Shown: positions 12,722 through 23,545 of the stretch, in pieces | Numbering within the stretch: the stretch's first letter is position 1 | Layout: every line of letters starts with the position of its first letter | The notes under the pieces: model-generated | Seen by the model: only the letters and a program-made list of their open reading frames with translations | What the model was told of the DNA's origin: nothing | Database searches by the model: none | Assembly (NCBI GenBank): GCA_038503035.1 | Contig: JAVSML010001011.1 | Span: forward strand, 1-64,000 | DNA length: 64,000 bases | Direction: 5' to 3' | Source: Crocodylus rhombifer | Taxonomy: Eukaryota > Chordata > Crocodylia > Crocodylidae | Translations under genes and position numbers: made by a program

Positions 12722-12954
12722 GTACAGATTACACTGGCTGTCATTTATATGATTTATAATGAACCAAAGACCTGCTATAAATACCAAAATATTCATATCC
12801 ACTTGGTATAATTGTATATTATTATTACTGGTCTAAATTACACAGGACATTGATTTATACTTTTCCTTGGCACACAGGTTCCTGTTAGTCAAGCATCAAT
12901 CAAAAAATACATTTTACTGGACTCCTCTACATGTGCTATTAATTTGTAGAAGGC

Positions 12955-13806
12955 TTACTGCACAGTAAATTCAAAGTAAACCTTCCTAGGAGCATGTCTA
13001 TATGTGCTCCCACTTGGGAACAGATTTGCTTCCCATGAGAGCAGCTTGGTACACCTGCAGCAACCTGGGGGAGCTCCAGGCTCCCCTGATCCTACCCTAA
13101 AGCTGGCAAGGGGCATGAGGCCAGTCCCAGTTGGCACAGGGCCAGAATAGCTCTGCTGGCTGCAGTGGCAGCTGTCTTCTGGGCCCGTGCACACTGGGAG
13201 GAGACCTGACATGTACAGAGCCAGGAGGAAGCTGCCCCTGAAGCAGGCAGAGCTCTTCTGGCCCTGTGCCCATCCATACACACAGCTGCCAGCAAGCCCC
13301 ATGCTGGGCAGGGTTTCTGTGCCCAGCAGGGGGTTACTGGGAGCTCTTCCCCGTGTGGGGCAGCTGCCAATGAGCTTCCTTCCAGGCAGGGGGCCATGGG
13401 GCTCGCTGGCAGCTGCCCTGCTTGGCACGGAGCTATATACTTGGGGGAGTGGGTGGAGGCTGGGAATCCAGTTTTCTTCTGTCCCCCAGAGCAGCTCCAT
13501 GTGGCTGGATTCCCAGCCACTGCCTGCAGCACAGAGCTGCTGCAAGGGATAGGCAAGGGCTGGATTCCTAGCCCCCAACTGCCCTCCAGAGCTACCAGCT
13601 CCATGGCAGGAGCTGAGACAGGGGGCAGAGAGCTCCCCAGTCCTGGCACTGATTGGCTTCCAGTTTCTGGGCGGAGTCGGAGAGCTAAGCAGTGCCACGA
13701 CTGGGGACAGAGAGCTTCCTGTCCCCTGTGGCCCCCAGCTGACAAGACTGACTGAAAACAAAGAGCAAATCTGCACTCAGTCAGCATCTACACAAGTGTT
13801 ATTGTA
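12955..13806. repeat. GC-rich inserted block of unknown family
   Basis: The block contrasts sharply in base composition with its AT-rich surroundings and is flanked by MITE-like motifs ('gagcatgtctatatgtgc' on the left, a CAGTGG terminus on the right). Overlapping long open frames occur on both strands, as expected from stop-poor GC-rich DNA. A similar GC-rich patch occurs at about 43600-43800. It may be the interior of a larger TIR element. Confidence 0.4.
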
Positions 13807-14154
13807 CAGTGGATATGCCTACACATGCATTTACGCCAGCTTAAATTTACTACGCAGTAAGTAAAATTAGTTACTGTCTACATATGCATTAGTGCACAGT
13901 AACTAATTGGGCATAAATTTGGTACCTGGATAATGCTCAAGTTGGCGTAAGTCGCCATATTTACTGCTCAGTGTAGGCACGCATGTGTGGATGCGTCCCC
14001 ATACTGTGCAATAATTTGTTACTACACAGTTAATGTGCATGTGTAGACACACTCAGTATCTACTGCACAGTTAGCTGTGTAAATACAGGTAGTAAACTAA
14101 CTGCACAGTATACTCTACTGAGCAGTAAAGCATCTCGTGTAGACACACCCACTG
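13807..14154. mobile_element. MITE-like element, possibly nested copies
   Basis: It begins CAGTGGATATGCCTACAC and ends GTGTAGACACACCCACTG, inverted termini related to the elements at 5.1 and 10.0 kb. Internal blocks near 13966 (CAGTGTAGGCACGCATG) and 14040 (GTGTAGACACACTCAGT) look like additional termini. This suggests one related element inside another or local duplication. Confidence 0.65.
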
Positions 14155-14424
14155 AGGTAACATGACACCTAAGGTTTTACAAACCCAGGTACAAAAGTTG
14201 AAAAATTAAAATTGTTAGAGTGATGTTACCTCTGCCCTCTTGCATCTCTTCATTACAACTGGATGTTTCAGAACAGCAAAGCTCAATGAAACATGCAATT
14301 CACTTAATGGTGTAAAGAGGAGCTCCATTTTTTTTTTGTTGCCTACAGTTTATCTTCTAACTTTTTGTGGTTTTGGATGTATATTGTGAGATCAAGCAGT
14401 ATGACATTCTGCTGTAGCATGCAT

Positions 14425-14530
14425 ATTTCATAGATTTCATAGACATTAGGGCTAGAAGGGACCTCGGAGGATCATCGAGTCCAGCCCCCCACCCAAAGGG
14501 CAGGAAGTCAGCTCGGTTCATAGGATCCCA
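14425..14530 (-). mobile_element. CR1 3'-terminal fragment, antisense
   Basis: The + strand reads 'ttcatagatttcatagacat' and then 'gggctagaagggacctcgga'. This is the reverse complement of the CR1 3' end seen intact at 40060-40127. Only about 100 bp remain, which is typical 5' truncation. Confidence 0.8.
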
Positions 14531-14583
14531 GCAAGAGATATAAACAAGGAAATGTTAAATAAACTTGCCCAAGGCAGGGATTT

Positions 14584-14670
14584 CTTAAGGTAATATCTTT
14601 TATGGACCAACTGCATAGTTGAGATGCATTTGAAAGCTTGTCAAACAAAGACAGTCTTCATCAGGTATTG
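14584..14670. repeat. Dispersed repeat, 'ggaccaactgcatagttg' family, copy 1
   Basis: The sequence 'ggtaatatcttttatggacc' with 'aactgcatagttgagatg' and 'cagtcttcatcagg' matches stretches at 18296-18400 and 27070-27190. The family is unclassified. Similar wording is familiar to me from interspersed repeats of turtles and crocodilians. Confidence 0.55.
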
Positions 14671-14880
14671 ATTATGGGCACTGACAGACACACAGCTCCC
14701 CACTGTAACTCATGGCACTTGAAGGAAGTACCATGAGTTACAATGATCCCCCAGACTCAACAGATGTCTTTTGGGTCTGGCAGGTTGGGGGATTTGAGCT
14801 GCAGTTTGGAGTGGTGGCAAGTCTGCATCTGCTCTCCCCTACACATGTCCCTCCCCACTCCCAGCCCCAGCAGTATCTTC

Positions 14881-15055
14881 AGAATGGGAGGGGGGATAGA
14901 GAGCAGAAACAGCTCGACCTTCAAATTTGCCCAGCCTGTGGTGGAGGGTGGGATGCATGGATTGGAGCTGGAGCCTCCTCCCCCCGACACCTTGGGCGCA
15001 GGCTGGGCAAACTCCAGATGGAACTCCATCTGCTCCCTTCCCGCCCCCCATTCTA
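14881..15055. repeat. Snap-back repeat with about 60-bp arms
   Basis: The left arm (14881-14940, starting AGAATGGGAGGGGGG and ending TTTGCCCAGCCTG) is the imperfect reverse complement of the right arm (14994-15055, containing CAGGCTGGGCAAACTCC and ending CCCCCCATTCT). The loop is about 50 bp. The fold-back explains the open frames that mirror one another on the two strands here. Confidence 0.75.
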
Positions 15056-15395
15056 AAGACAACACCAGGAGTACGTCTGGGCTGTGTCAGCTCATCCCTG
15101 CTCCTGGTGTGGTCTGACACAAGTTAATGAAGGTGTGCCACTTTGAAGTGCCTTCATCTGAACCCACATGTCGCAGAATCGAGCCCTTTTAAAACTCTCT
15201 GCAGCCAGGCACTTCGCCAAGGGCACAGCTGTAGAGCACTTCAGGGGACCAGTCACACAACAAAATGTCACTTGTGTCAGTGCCCTAAAGGCCTTCAGAA
15301 AACCTACATCCACAGTACTTAAATTAAGATTAGACCTCTACAAATCTTTCATTTCATAAGTTTTGTTTAAAAGTGCTAATTTTCATGTCCTTCAG

Positions 15396-15582
15396 CCAAA
15401 GATCTTTTGGTACAAGAATAAAGTAGATCTCTCTGGAGATGCCAAGTACCGTATGTTCAGTAAACAAGGAGTGTTGACCCTGGAGATACGGAAACCAACT
15501 CCATTTGATAGTGGCTGTTACACCTGCAAAGCTGTTAATGACAGTGGTGAAGCTGAAATAGAGTGCAGATTGGATGTCAGAG
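15396..15582 (+). CDS. MYBPC3: Myosin-binding protein C exon: bulk of Ig domain C10
   Basis: The exon opens [18 protein letters not shown] with the Ig core Trp, continues [19 protein letters not shown], and reaches the F-strand signature [20 protein letters not shown], ending in CRLDVR. It leaves in phase 1 at [23 protein letters not shown] and ECRL.VR closely resemble cardiac MYBPC3, while CKAVND is also seen in the slow paralogue. Paralogue assignment therefore rests partly on synteny with MADD. The 187 nt equal 62 codons plus one base. Confidence 0.9.
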
Positions 15583-15897
15583 GTAAGGAAATGAATTCTA
15601 TAGACAAAATTCCCTCTAAAAGAAATGGATGATAAATTTCACTAAAAACTGTGGCTGCCCTTTAAGCAAAAACAGCTGATAGCTGAAGACAGAACTTTAA
15701 GTCAATTTAATAAGTGCACAGAAACAAGTAAAATGATGTTTTTCAAACTGATGTACAGCTATTATTACACTCATTTTGTGAACGTTCTAGAAGTGTGACT
15801 ACATTTTGTTCTTATTTTGCTTTAGTTTCACGTCTTTGTTTTCATGCCAGTTTCTCCAATGAGTCTCATTGTCTTTTACCTCTTTTACTTCCTCCAG

Positions 15898-15940
15898 CAC
15901 CTCAGTAAAACTCACCAGGTTGGTTCAACAGCAAGTAAAG
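15898..15940 (+). CDS. MYBPC3: Last coding exon of myosin-binding protein C (3 codons and stop)
   Basis: The acceptor 'cttttacttcctccag' is followed by CACCTCAGTAA. Joined to the phase-1 G of the previous exon this reads Ala-Pro-Gln-stop, so the protein ends DVRAPQ; mammalian cardiac MyBP-C ends in a similar Val-Pro-Gln. The stop is at 15906-15908. The exon appears to end before GTATGA at 15941, leaving 32 nt of UTR before a further splice. A stop that close to the last junction would normally escape nonsense-mediated decay. Confidence 0.82.
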
Positions 15941-16459
15941 GTATGAATTGAGCTTCTTTGATTTAAAACAATAAGTTAGCATTGGATAAAAGAATGATGA
16001 ACAAGTAGTTTGGCAATGATCCATGTTGAGTTATTCATTTAATTCAACAGTTTAGTGGTTACTTATAAGTTCATTTTTCAAGATAGTTTACAATTTGTCT
16101 AAGCTCCATGAGATTTAAATATAAGTCCATTTAAGGTACTATGTAGCATCTAATTGAACTATCTGTAAAAGATAGAGGGAAGTTGTTAGAATGATGAAAT
16201 GGTCCTGTGGGAATGTTTCTTCTTAAATTTCCTCAAAGCTTTCTGTCTAAGAGAGTGGAGAAGGCTTGTATGCCATTTATTAGCATAAATCTAATATGTG
16301 ATAATTTGTATGCTTTAATATAAAATTATTTTCTTTCAATTAAAAGTGTCATTCTTATATCTAAAATATGTTATGTACTTTATACATTTTAAAAATAAAG
16401 TACATCATCAAACATCTGTTCGTGACACTCAAACTACCTCTCTTCTCTTTCTGTCTCAG

Positions 16460-16530
16460 AGAGTATGAAGAATGGAACTTGAAAAGGAAGAAACAAATAA
16501 AGGATAATCTTAGATAAACATAATTCTCTG
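16460..16530 (+). other. MYBPC3: Probable terminal 3'UTR exon of MYBPC3
   Basis: A very strong acceptor ('ctctcttctctttctgtctc' then AG) precedes 16460. An AATAAA signal occurs at 16496-16501 and a GT-rich stretch ('gtgagtgtgtatttgg') follows at about 16545-16560, the usual arrangement for cleavage near 16520. Human MYBPC3 also ends in a wholly non-coding last exon, as I recall it. The exon is inferred from signals alone. Confidence 0.6.
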
Positions 16531-17692
16531 CTAAATGCCTTTTAGTGAGTGTGTATTTGGAAGAGGGATGCAGGTATTGGGTTTCAATTCTTACACAGTA
16601 TATATTGCTCTTTTCAGAAAGCCATTTAAATAGTACTGGCCCTCAGAATCATATGTAGAAATGCAAGGAAAGGGAAAAGATATTTCCTTATAAGTATGGA
16701 TCACCTTTTAGGTCAGAAACCTTAGACAGTAGATAAAAGCTCTAGATACAAACAATTAGATAGGAAGTCCAAAATTCCCTAATGCTAAAATAAATTCTGT
16801 CCATTTCAGCTTATTAGTCATTTTCAAAATTCTGAGATTCTGACAGGGTACTCGACTGCTCAGAAACATAAAATATAGTAAAATTTTAACTGGTTATTCA
16901 CACTAGTGCTTCAACTTTCATCATATCAAAGCCTACATGCAAGAGACTGCCTTCCTCTTCCAAACTCCAACAGCCAGCTCTAAAAATTAATACTTGTATG
17001 GACCCAGTAAAGTGTCTAGAGATCCCTGCTTGTCCAAAATGTAGTTTGAGAATACTTGCTCTTTGCTTACTTGTATAACATTGTCTCTGTTAACTATTCA
17101 CTAATCTTCTCATTTGGAAAAACACAACAACATAAACCTCTTTTGGTTTTTAGATGCGTCTTCAGCTGAATCACAGAACTCATGAAAAAAATTAAATTTG
17201 AGTTAGTTTGTATTTGTATTAGGCAGACCACTGAAAGATAGTTAGTAAGCTATTTGCAAACATAAAATTTCAAAACACAAAGCTTGTCATGAATTCCATA
17301 AAAAACTTATTTTTGCCTTTGTATCACCTTAGAGTTTTTCATAATTTGGAAACTATTTTTACATATGAATCCAGAGGTTATGTTTTCAGTTGACTCTTTG
17401 AGTTTCCATTAAATTTTTTCTTTAAAAATAGCCCTCTTCCTCCTGGGAAGTCTCCTGCTTACCACTTCCTACCCCTTTTCAGCCTACAGTAATTGTTACA
17501 AGTCCCTAGCTTAACATTACTCTTTTTGTACGTTGGCATAACAAGAGAAGATATTTCTCAAAGAATCAACATAAAGGAATTGAAGCAACACGCAACGCTC
17601 GTAATTCTACCCTCTGAGATATTCAACTGTTAATGGACTAGTATTTCTAACACAGTAGATAGATTATGTTACACTGTGGAATACCCCTTCAT

Positions 17693-17698
17693 AATAAA
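17693..17698 (+). terminator. Alternative poly(A) signal downstream of MYBPC3
   Basis: A canonical AATAAA lies about 1.8 kb past the stop codon. It would serve a longer 3'UTR if the intron 15941-16459 were retained or the upstream signal skipped. It is supported by the hexamer only. Confidence 0.3.
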
Positions 17699-17952
17699 GA
17701 CACCTGTACAATGAATGCTGGATTATGCTGTATTTTATTTACACAGCAGAACAGAGGGATGAATAAATAATCAAACATTCTTCTAAAACTAGACATACCT
17801 TTTTTATGTGGGCATTTATCTGCTAAAAAATGTATTGCCATTCACTGGAGTATATCAGAATATGTAAGTGGAAATATAAGGAAAAGTACTTGCAACATCT
17901 TTCCCTATTTTATGACCAATTCCATTTTTAATTTTTTAACAAATCAAACACC

Positions 17953-17982
<30 letters not shown>
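17953..17982. repeat. (AT)n/(AC)n microsatellite
   Basis: Uninterrupted AT dinucleotides are followed by a few AC units. Confidence 0.9.
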
Positions 17983-17983
<1 letters not shown>

Positions 17984-18295
17984 AAAAGTATGTTCAATAT
18001 CATAGACAGCTTATTACCTGAACAATATAGCAGAGTTAGGTGATCACCCATGGCATCTGTCCTGACGTCTACAGAAAACCAAGGGACTGACTTACAATGC
18101 CACAGGTTTATATAGCACCTTTTTAGTCTGAAAAGAGTTCTGTGTTTTACAGATTATATCTTAATATCTGAAGGGCTCTTTGAATAATTATTGCTATGGA
18201 GACATCGTAGGCCTTCACACATTATTTCAATGTAGGACTAAAAGAGGCACACAAAACTTATATTCCTAAAGATGATGGAGTTTTCCATGAGGCAA

Positions 18296-18400
18296 GAATT
18301 TCTTAGGGTAATATCTTTTATTGGACCAACTGCATAGTTGGGATAGAGTTAGATAAGCTTTCAAATGCAAGACATTTTTCATCATGTCTGACCAGAAGGA
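18296..18400. repeat. Dispersed repeat, 'ggaccaactgcatagttg' family, copy 2
   Basis: It contains 'taatatcttttattggacc', 'aactgcatagttgggat' and 'gacatttttcatcatg', and is the best-preserved of the three copies in this window. Confidence 0.6.
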
Positions 18401-18790
18401 ACCAAGCAAAGAATAGTAAAGAACACCATTACATTCCTGGATGTTAAATGTATTTAGATTCATTTTGTAAAACACTGAAGGTAGTTCACTTACTGTAAGT
18501 GTGATTAGCTGTGGCACAAAGTGATTCAACTTGATGTCTTCATCAAAGAAATCTTTGTCCTTATGCTATATGCTCATGAAGTTCCAGTATGCAAATGCTA
18601 TTAGAATAAAAAAATAAAATCAGCAACAGCGTACTGCATTTACATACATACAGGATAAGTGCATAATTCACTTACCTGAATAACACAGTATTAATGCATA
18701 TTGCTTGATTACAACAATTGCAGGTACCTGAGTATCAGCTAAATGTATAAACTGATTAAGTGCATATCATTTTTCAGCCTGTCTACTTTC

Positions 18791-18858
18791 AGCCTTGAAA
18801 CTACCAGATACAACAGCACTGACAAAGCCATTCGCAGTGCTCATCAAGTACTGTACTG
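18791..18858 (+). repeat. 68-bp module, copy 1 of a local direct duplication
   Basis: The module contains 'gccttgaaactaccaga' and 'gccattcgcagtgctcatca' and recurs at 19241-19308 in the same orientation with roughly 10% differences. Both copies end 'tcatcaagtactgtact'. Confidence 0.8.
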
Positions 18859-19006
18859 GGTAATTGCTTAGTAACTGACTACTTTTTAGTTAATTATGCT
18901 CCCTTTAGCTGCATCAGAAATGGTGAAAAGGAAGCAGAAACGGTGAAAAGGCTGCTATTAGACTTAAAAATGACATGGGCTAATCAGTTTCATGACCATT
19001 TTCTCA

Positions 19007-19051
19007 CCTCATTTTCAAGGCGTGCAATTACTAGAAACCTCGAAAATGAGG
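19007..19051. repeat. Short hairpin repeat
   Basis: CCTCATTTTCAAGG at 19007-19020 and CCTCGAAAATGAGG at 19038-19051 form a 14-bp stem with one mismatch and a 17-nt loop. The sequence is related to the larger hairpin at 20003-20082. Confidence 0.75.
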
Positions 19052-19240
19052 AGAGCTAGTCAGTGTCTGGACACCTAATGCCACAATATTGACAGTACCA
19101 TGTAAGTGAGAAGTATTGCTTACAGTGCTGTCAGTGCTCTGGTATTAGCAGCTCCAGAATGAACTAGTTTTCCAGGTGTTCATAGTTTCTAACACTTGTA
19201 ATCAGAACTGGTATTAGACCCTTAAAAACATGCAGACAAC

Positions 19241-19308
19241 GGCCTTGAAACTGCCAGGCACAACAGCACGGACAGAGCCATTCGCAATGTTCATCAAGTA
19301 CTGTACTT
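19241..19308 (+). repeat. 68-bp module, copy 2 of a local direct duplication
   Basis: This is the second copy of the block at 18791-18858. About 450 bp separate the copies, and the spacer holds the 19007 hairpin, so a composite unit may have been duplicated or the module may be part of an interspersed repeat. Confidence 0.8.
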
Positions 19309-20002
19309 TCTCTTATACAACATGCACATTTTTTTTAAAAATCAGCCACCGGAAATTGGGGTTCATACTTAAGCAAGAAAATACAGTAATAGCAGCTTCT
19401 GCAACAGGAACCTCTGCTGGGAGAAAGAGAAAAGACTACTGCACATGCTGCACAAAGGTCAATACAGTGAACAGACAGGGCTAGCTGCTGGCTATGGACA
19501 GGAGAAGTCCTGCAAGCCGACTTTCCTGCCTGTGCACAGTATTACTATCCCTTTCTCTTGGCAGAAGCTCATGCTGAAGAAGCTGCTACTAACATAGCAA
19601 GACCCTCTTCCCCAACAACTGGGACTTGGCTTTTCTGTATTTCTAAAGCAGAGCCAAGCCCTGCTCTGGATGCAAGAACAGAGCCTCCTGCTGAATCAGC
19701 TGAGTGGGCTCTCAGCTGTCTCTGCAGCTACTGGCTAGGATCAAGCCCACCTAGCTCAGCTCAAGAGAAAAGAGGGCAGGCAGTTTGGCTCATCCAACAG
19801 TACCTGTGGCATCCTGAAGCTAGAGCAGCCACAATGTTTTGCTCTCCCTGCCTTACTGCAACTGCCCGTGTTTTCCCTGGAAAAAACCCATACTTGTTAG
19901 TATTTTCAAAGAAAAAAAAATCTTTCTCTCTTAATTATGCCTTTAAAAACAAGGGGCATATCTTATTTGGGGACTTGTTGTATGCAAAAAAATATGTTAT
20001 AC

Positions 20003-20082
20003 TGACTAGCTCCCCTCATTTTCAAGGTTTCTAGTAGTTACTGTCAGCACAGCTATTAGAAACCTTAGAGGGGAGCTAGTCA
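20003..20082. repeat. 80-bp snap-back element
   Basis: TGACTAGCTCCCCTC at 20003-20017 and its exact reverse complement at 20068-20082 form a perfect 15-bp stem. It extends imperfectly (AAGGTTTCTAGTAG against CTATTAGAAACCTT) to nearly the whole unit. The same arms occur in degraded form around 19007. It is most likely a tiny fold-back transposon, although the shape also fits a structured RNA. Confidence 0.75.
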
Positions 20083-22298
20083 ATTGTATAATTACTAGTA
20101 GCACAGCACATCGTATTTAACAAGGATTGATTGTTTGTTTTAACTTTGCTTAAGTTCATCCTCCAGGTGAACAATGCATGACCGCTAATGGAATATACCA
20201 GATTGAGATACCAGTGACAGGCATTTTCAAAATGCAGAAGACAGAATAGTTCTAAAAAGGAAAACTGTTTATCATGTAGACTCCATATATAAGTGACTAC
20301 TAATGAATGGTCTCCTCTAGCCAAATGGAGTGATCTTGAGTACCTCCAGGAGTACAAATGCAAAGAAGAATGGGTTGCTTTTTCAGTTTAGTGGCTCCTT
20401 TCAAACATAATATAAAAGTCTTAAACAATAAAAGGGCAAATTGGAGTGATCCACATGAATTAAAATAAGGACACATAATAAAAAGTTACATTTTAAAAAG
20501 CAACAAACCAATTTTAATACTAAAATGCTAGCCATGCTTCAGACACTGAAAAATGCAGATAACTTGATGTTAGATAAATCACTAATTGATAATCATAAGC
20601 CATGTGATACTACATAAGACAAGCCTAGCTGATTTAAGAAAAAGCATGTACATCCTCCTCAACTGCATCTGAACACAGGCTATTTCCAACAACAGAACTA
20701 CACTAAAAAAATCAGTGACAAATGAAAATGGGTTTGCTCAGTGGAATCTACTCCCTGCAGCTATATCAACTTGCAAGTCAAGACTGACACCTTGTGGTCT
20801 CCTGGGATGTCCTATGAATTGTCTTTTCACCAAGCAACTAATCTCCTCTTCATTTCTAGATTTCCGCATCTTTTTTCCTTTAAACTCAAATGAAGAAATC
20901 ATTTTAAAAATACCGAGGCAAAGTTCCGCCATATTCTTATTTCTGCTAAGTGTTATTACAAAACTGTTTTTTTTACTGCTGACCTCTGCCTTGGAAACTA
21001 TTTACAAAGCAATAATAAATTAATCAAAAAGAATTATATGTATTAATATATTAGTCAGCTTATCTGTATTTCTAAAGCACATAAGGGTCTGACTGTAACA
21101 TCCATTGGAACCATCAGGACCATTAAAACCAACATAGTTAGGAAAACGACCACAATTTATGACACATATAATTCCACAATGCTTGCTTTAATGCAAGGAG
21201 GAGAGGAACTCAAGCATTAGTGTGTGAGGAATAAAAGTGAGAGTTAACAACTTACCTCATTTTTATACATGTTACTTTTTGGACTTCTTGCCTAGCTGCT
21301 GTGTGCATATCTGCTTTCAAGGACAGTGTTTTTAACTGATAAAAAGGTTTTAAATTAATGTTCTACAAGGTCAAGATATTTTACATCTATACCTGACATG
21401 AAGATGGATTTTAAATTCCATTTGAATCAGTCATAACTTCCCCCTTTTCTTTCCCAAGCTGTACTCATTGCCAAGTGAGTTTAGCATGATATTTGGTGAT
21501 TCTGAAAATAAGTCTGGGGGAAGGGAAGAGGAGGAGGAATCTATTTCAAAGGCTATTAGGCTTGGTATATTTTGCATGCAGATTTGCTATCAGCTATCTG
21601 GTATTTCTGCACAGGAGGGTTGTACAGCCTATTCATGCTTTTGTACTATAAAAATCTACAAACATGCCACAAGTATCTCTAATAGTATTTTTATACTCTT
21701 GTTTAAAATATCTTCTTTTAAATCAATTACCCAATCCTTTTGGTGCTGTTCCTTACTGCCCTGAAACAGAACTTTCCTCACTGCCATTTTTTCTAAATCT
21801 GAGCGTCTGAATCACGTCAATAGCAGTAACATTACATGACTTTAACTTCAGTCACTTTTCCACTCATACTCCCATAAAATTATTAATTTGCTTTTTCTAA
21901 TGCCAGTTTGGGAAAGTAGTCCCTGCAGTCATCTCAACTCCTTAAGGGCAGGTTCTAATAGCTAATCTCCCATGAATGGAAATATGCAGAGGCAGCTCTT
22001 GAGTAAGATTATTAACAAGTAATTTGTATATTGAGTTGATCGCATATACCATCTACACTCTGCATTCTCCACATCCAATTCTAGTTCTTTCATACTCCTG
22101 TTAGATCACTGGAGGGAAGTGTAAACAACTGAGGTTGTATTCCCTCTTATAAATTGGCATCCAAGTATTTATTTTGTGCTGCTGTGTCAGTTCCTAATCC
22201 TACAAGACCACAACCAGAGGTCCACTTCCTCGGAGCCTGTGTAGTGCCTAACAGAAATCAACAAGGCTGTGCCTAGGCAAAGGGGTCCGGTCCATATT
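20083..22298. other. Intergenic sequence without recognised feature
   Basis: Only short frames without known motifs or splice context are present. The sequence is AT-rich throughout. Confidence 0.5.
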
Positions 22299-23402
22299 GG
22301 CTAGAAACAGAAGTTACATGTAAACCAGTTTAAGTGCTCAGAAACAGGTTTAAACCTGTGACAGATGGCCAAAACTGGTTTAAGATAAACCTGGTTGAAT
22401 GGAGTATCAGACTTAACTGATTTAGGTCAAACTGGTTTATGGAACTTCAGTCCCAGACCCCTTCTTGGTTTTAGTTAATCACAGTCTCCCAGGATGCTTT
22501 ACAGCTCTAGGCTGGGCTGGGCTGTCTGCTCCAGCAGAGCAGGGTTGGCTCTGTCCCTCTGCTCTCTAGCCCAAGCAGTGAAAGCTGGCTGACAAGATGG
22601 TGAAGGTGGAAAACTGGCTCAGGACACAGCCTGGTCTGCGTGGCAGGGGCAGAGCAATCCCTGCCAGACTTCCCCCCGCCCTGCTGGAGTGGAGGGGGCA
22701 AGGCTGTAGGCTTAGACAGAGGGGAGGGAGTGGGGTTTAAAGTCCTCTGTGGTCCACAGGACACCAGCCTAGGTCTGCATGGGGCAGCTGCCACATTTCT
22801 GCACCCCACTACCCTACTCCCTACACAAGCAGAGGGAGAGGACAGCCCCTACCAGAGTTTGCTCCCTCTCTCCCCACTCCAGCGGAGATCAGAGGGCACG
22901 GCCATGCCTGAGCTGGACCAGCAGGGTGAGGTGGGGAAGGGAGGTTTAATCCCCCTTCCCTCCCCTTTCCCACTGGCACAGGACCCCAGACGAGGTCTGC
23001 CTGGCAGGGGCGCAGCAGTCCCTTTCAACCTCCCCCCTCCACTCCAGTAGTGCAGTGGGGAAAAGCCTGGCAAGGGCTGCTTCTCCTTTCCCCCTCCAGG
23101 CACACCGGCTGGGGACCGGGCAGGCCAGGGGGAGGTTTAAACCCCTCCCCAATCATACTCAGTGGCTTGTCGGGGCTTGGCAACAACCCCCTCAACTCAG
23201 CTTCCCTCCAGCCTTCTGGCCACTGCAGAAGGAAGAGGGCATACTCTAGCACTCCCTGGCCACTGCAGGTGTGTTGCTTCATTTCTGGAATCAAAAGTGA
23301 ATGTCTATTCACTTGCTTCTTGGTTCAATCTACACAGGTTGAACTAACCTGCAAAGATTGAATCAATTCAGGCTCAGGCTTTTTGAATGTCTGTGCTTAG
23401 CC
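22299..23402. mobile_element. PIF/Harbinger-like DNA element, degraded copy
   Basis: The left end GGCTAGAAACAGAAGTTACA and right end AATGTCTGTGCTTAGCC are diverged versions of the perfect inverted termini of the element at 33218-34639. Subterminal blocks ('aaaccagtttaagtgctcag', 'aacctggttgaatgg', 'atcagacttaactga') also match that copy. The interior is GC-rich and yields overlapping frames on both strands with no transposase motif, so it is non-autonomous. Confidence 0.75.
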
Positions 23403-23545
23403 CCAGGCTCCATTCTAGAACAGGGGCTGCTCTGAGATGGCTTTGGGGTCAGTCTAGGCAGATGCACATTCCACAGCTATCGCATACAGAAACAGATCTT
23501 ATGTATTTGGCATTATTCTTTACATATAAGGAAACAGTCTCAAAC

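Larger units (their letters stand above)
12722..15395 (+). other. MYBPC3 intron packed with repeats
   Basis: This 2.7 kb intron runs from GTACAG to 'catgtccttcag'. It contains a GC-rich insert (about 12955-13800), a MITE cluster, an antisense CR1 3' tail, a fold-back repeat and flanking unclassified sequence. Several open frames up to 273 codons cross the GC-rich insert on both strands, but these reflect base composition and show no protein motifs. Confidence 0.7.
16531..18290. other. Intergenic sequence after MYBPC3
   Basis: AT-rich DNA without recognisable coding segment. It contains a TA dinucleotide run at about 17954-17974. Confidence 0.5.

Noticed and set aside
12955..13787. Overlapping frames of 273, 231, 121 and 119 codons on both strands
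   Set aside because: They lie in a GC-rich, stop-poor intronic insert, overlap one another in several frames on both strands, and show no protein motif or splice context.
6962..15908. Assignment to MYBPC1 (slow) or MYBPC2 (fast) instead of MYBPC3
   Set aside because: Some residues (AGYNATL, CKAVND) do resemble the slow form, but [30 protein letters not shown], the Pro-Gln C-terminus, the non-coding last exon and the neighbouring MADD gene all favour MYBPC3.
19558..20034. 158-codon + strand frame
   Set aside because: It has no recognisable motif, a low-complexity lysine stretch from an A-run, and it ends inside a snap-back repeat.
20003..20082. Hairpin as a microRNA precursor
   Set aside because: The length and stem are compatible, but the related hairpin at 19007 and the terminal-repeat look make a fold-back transposon more likely. 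It is kept only as a repeat.
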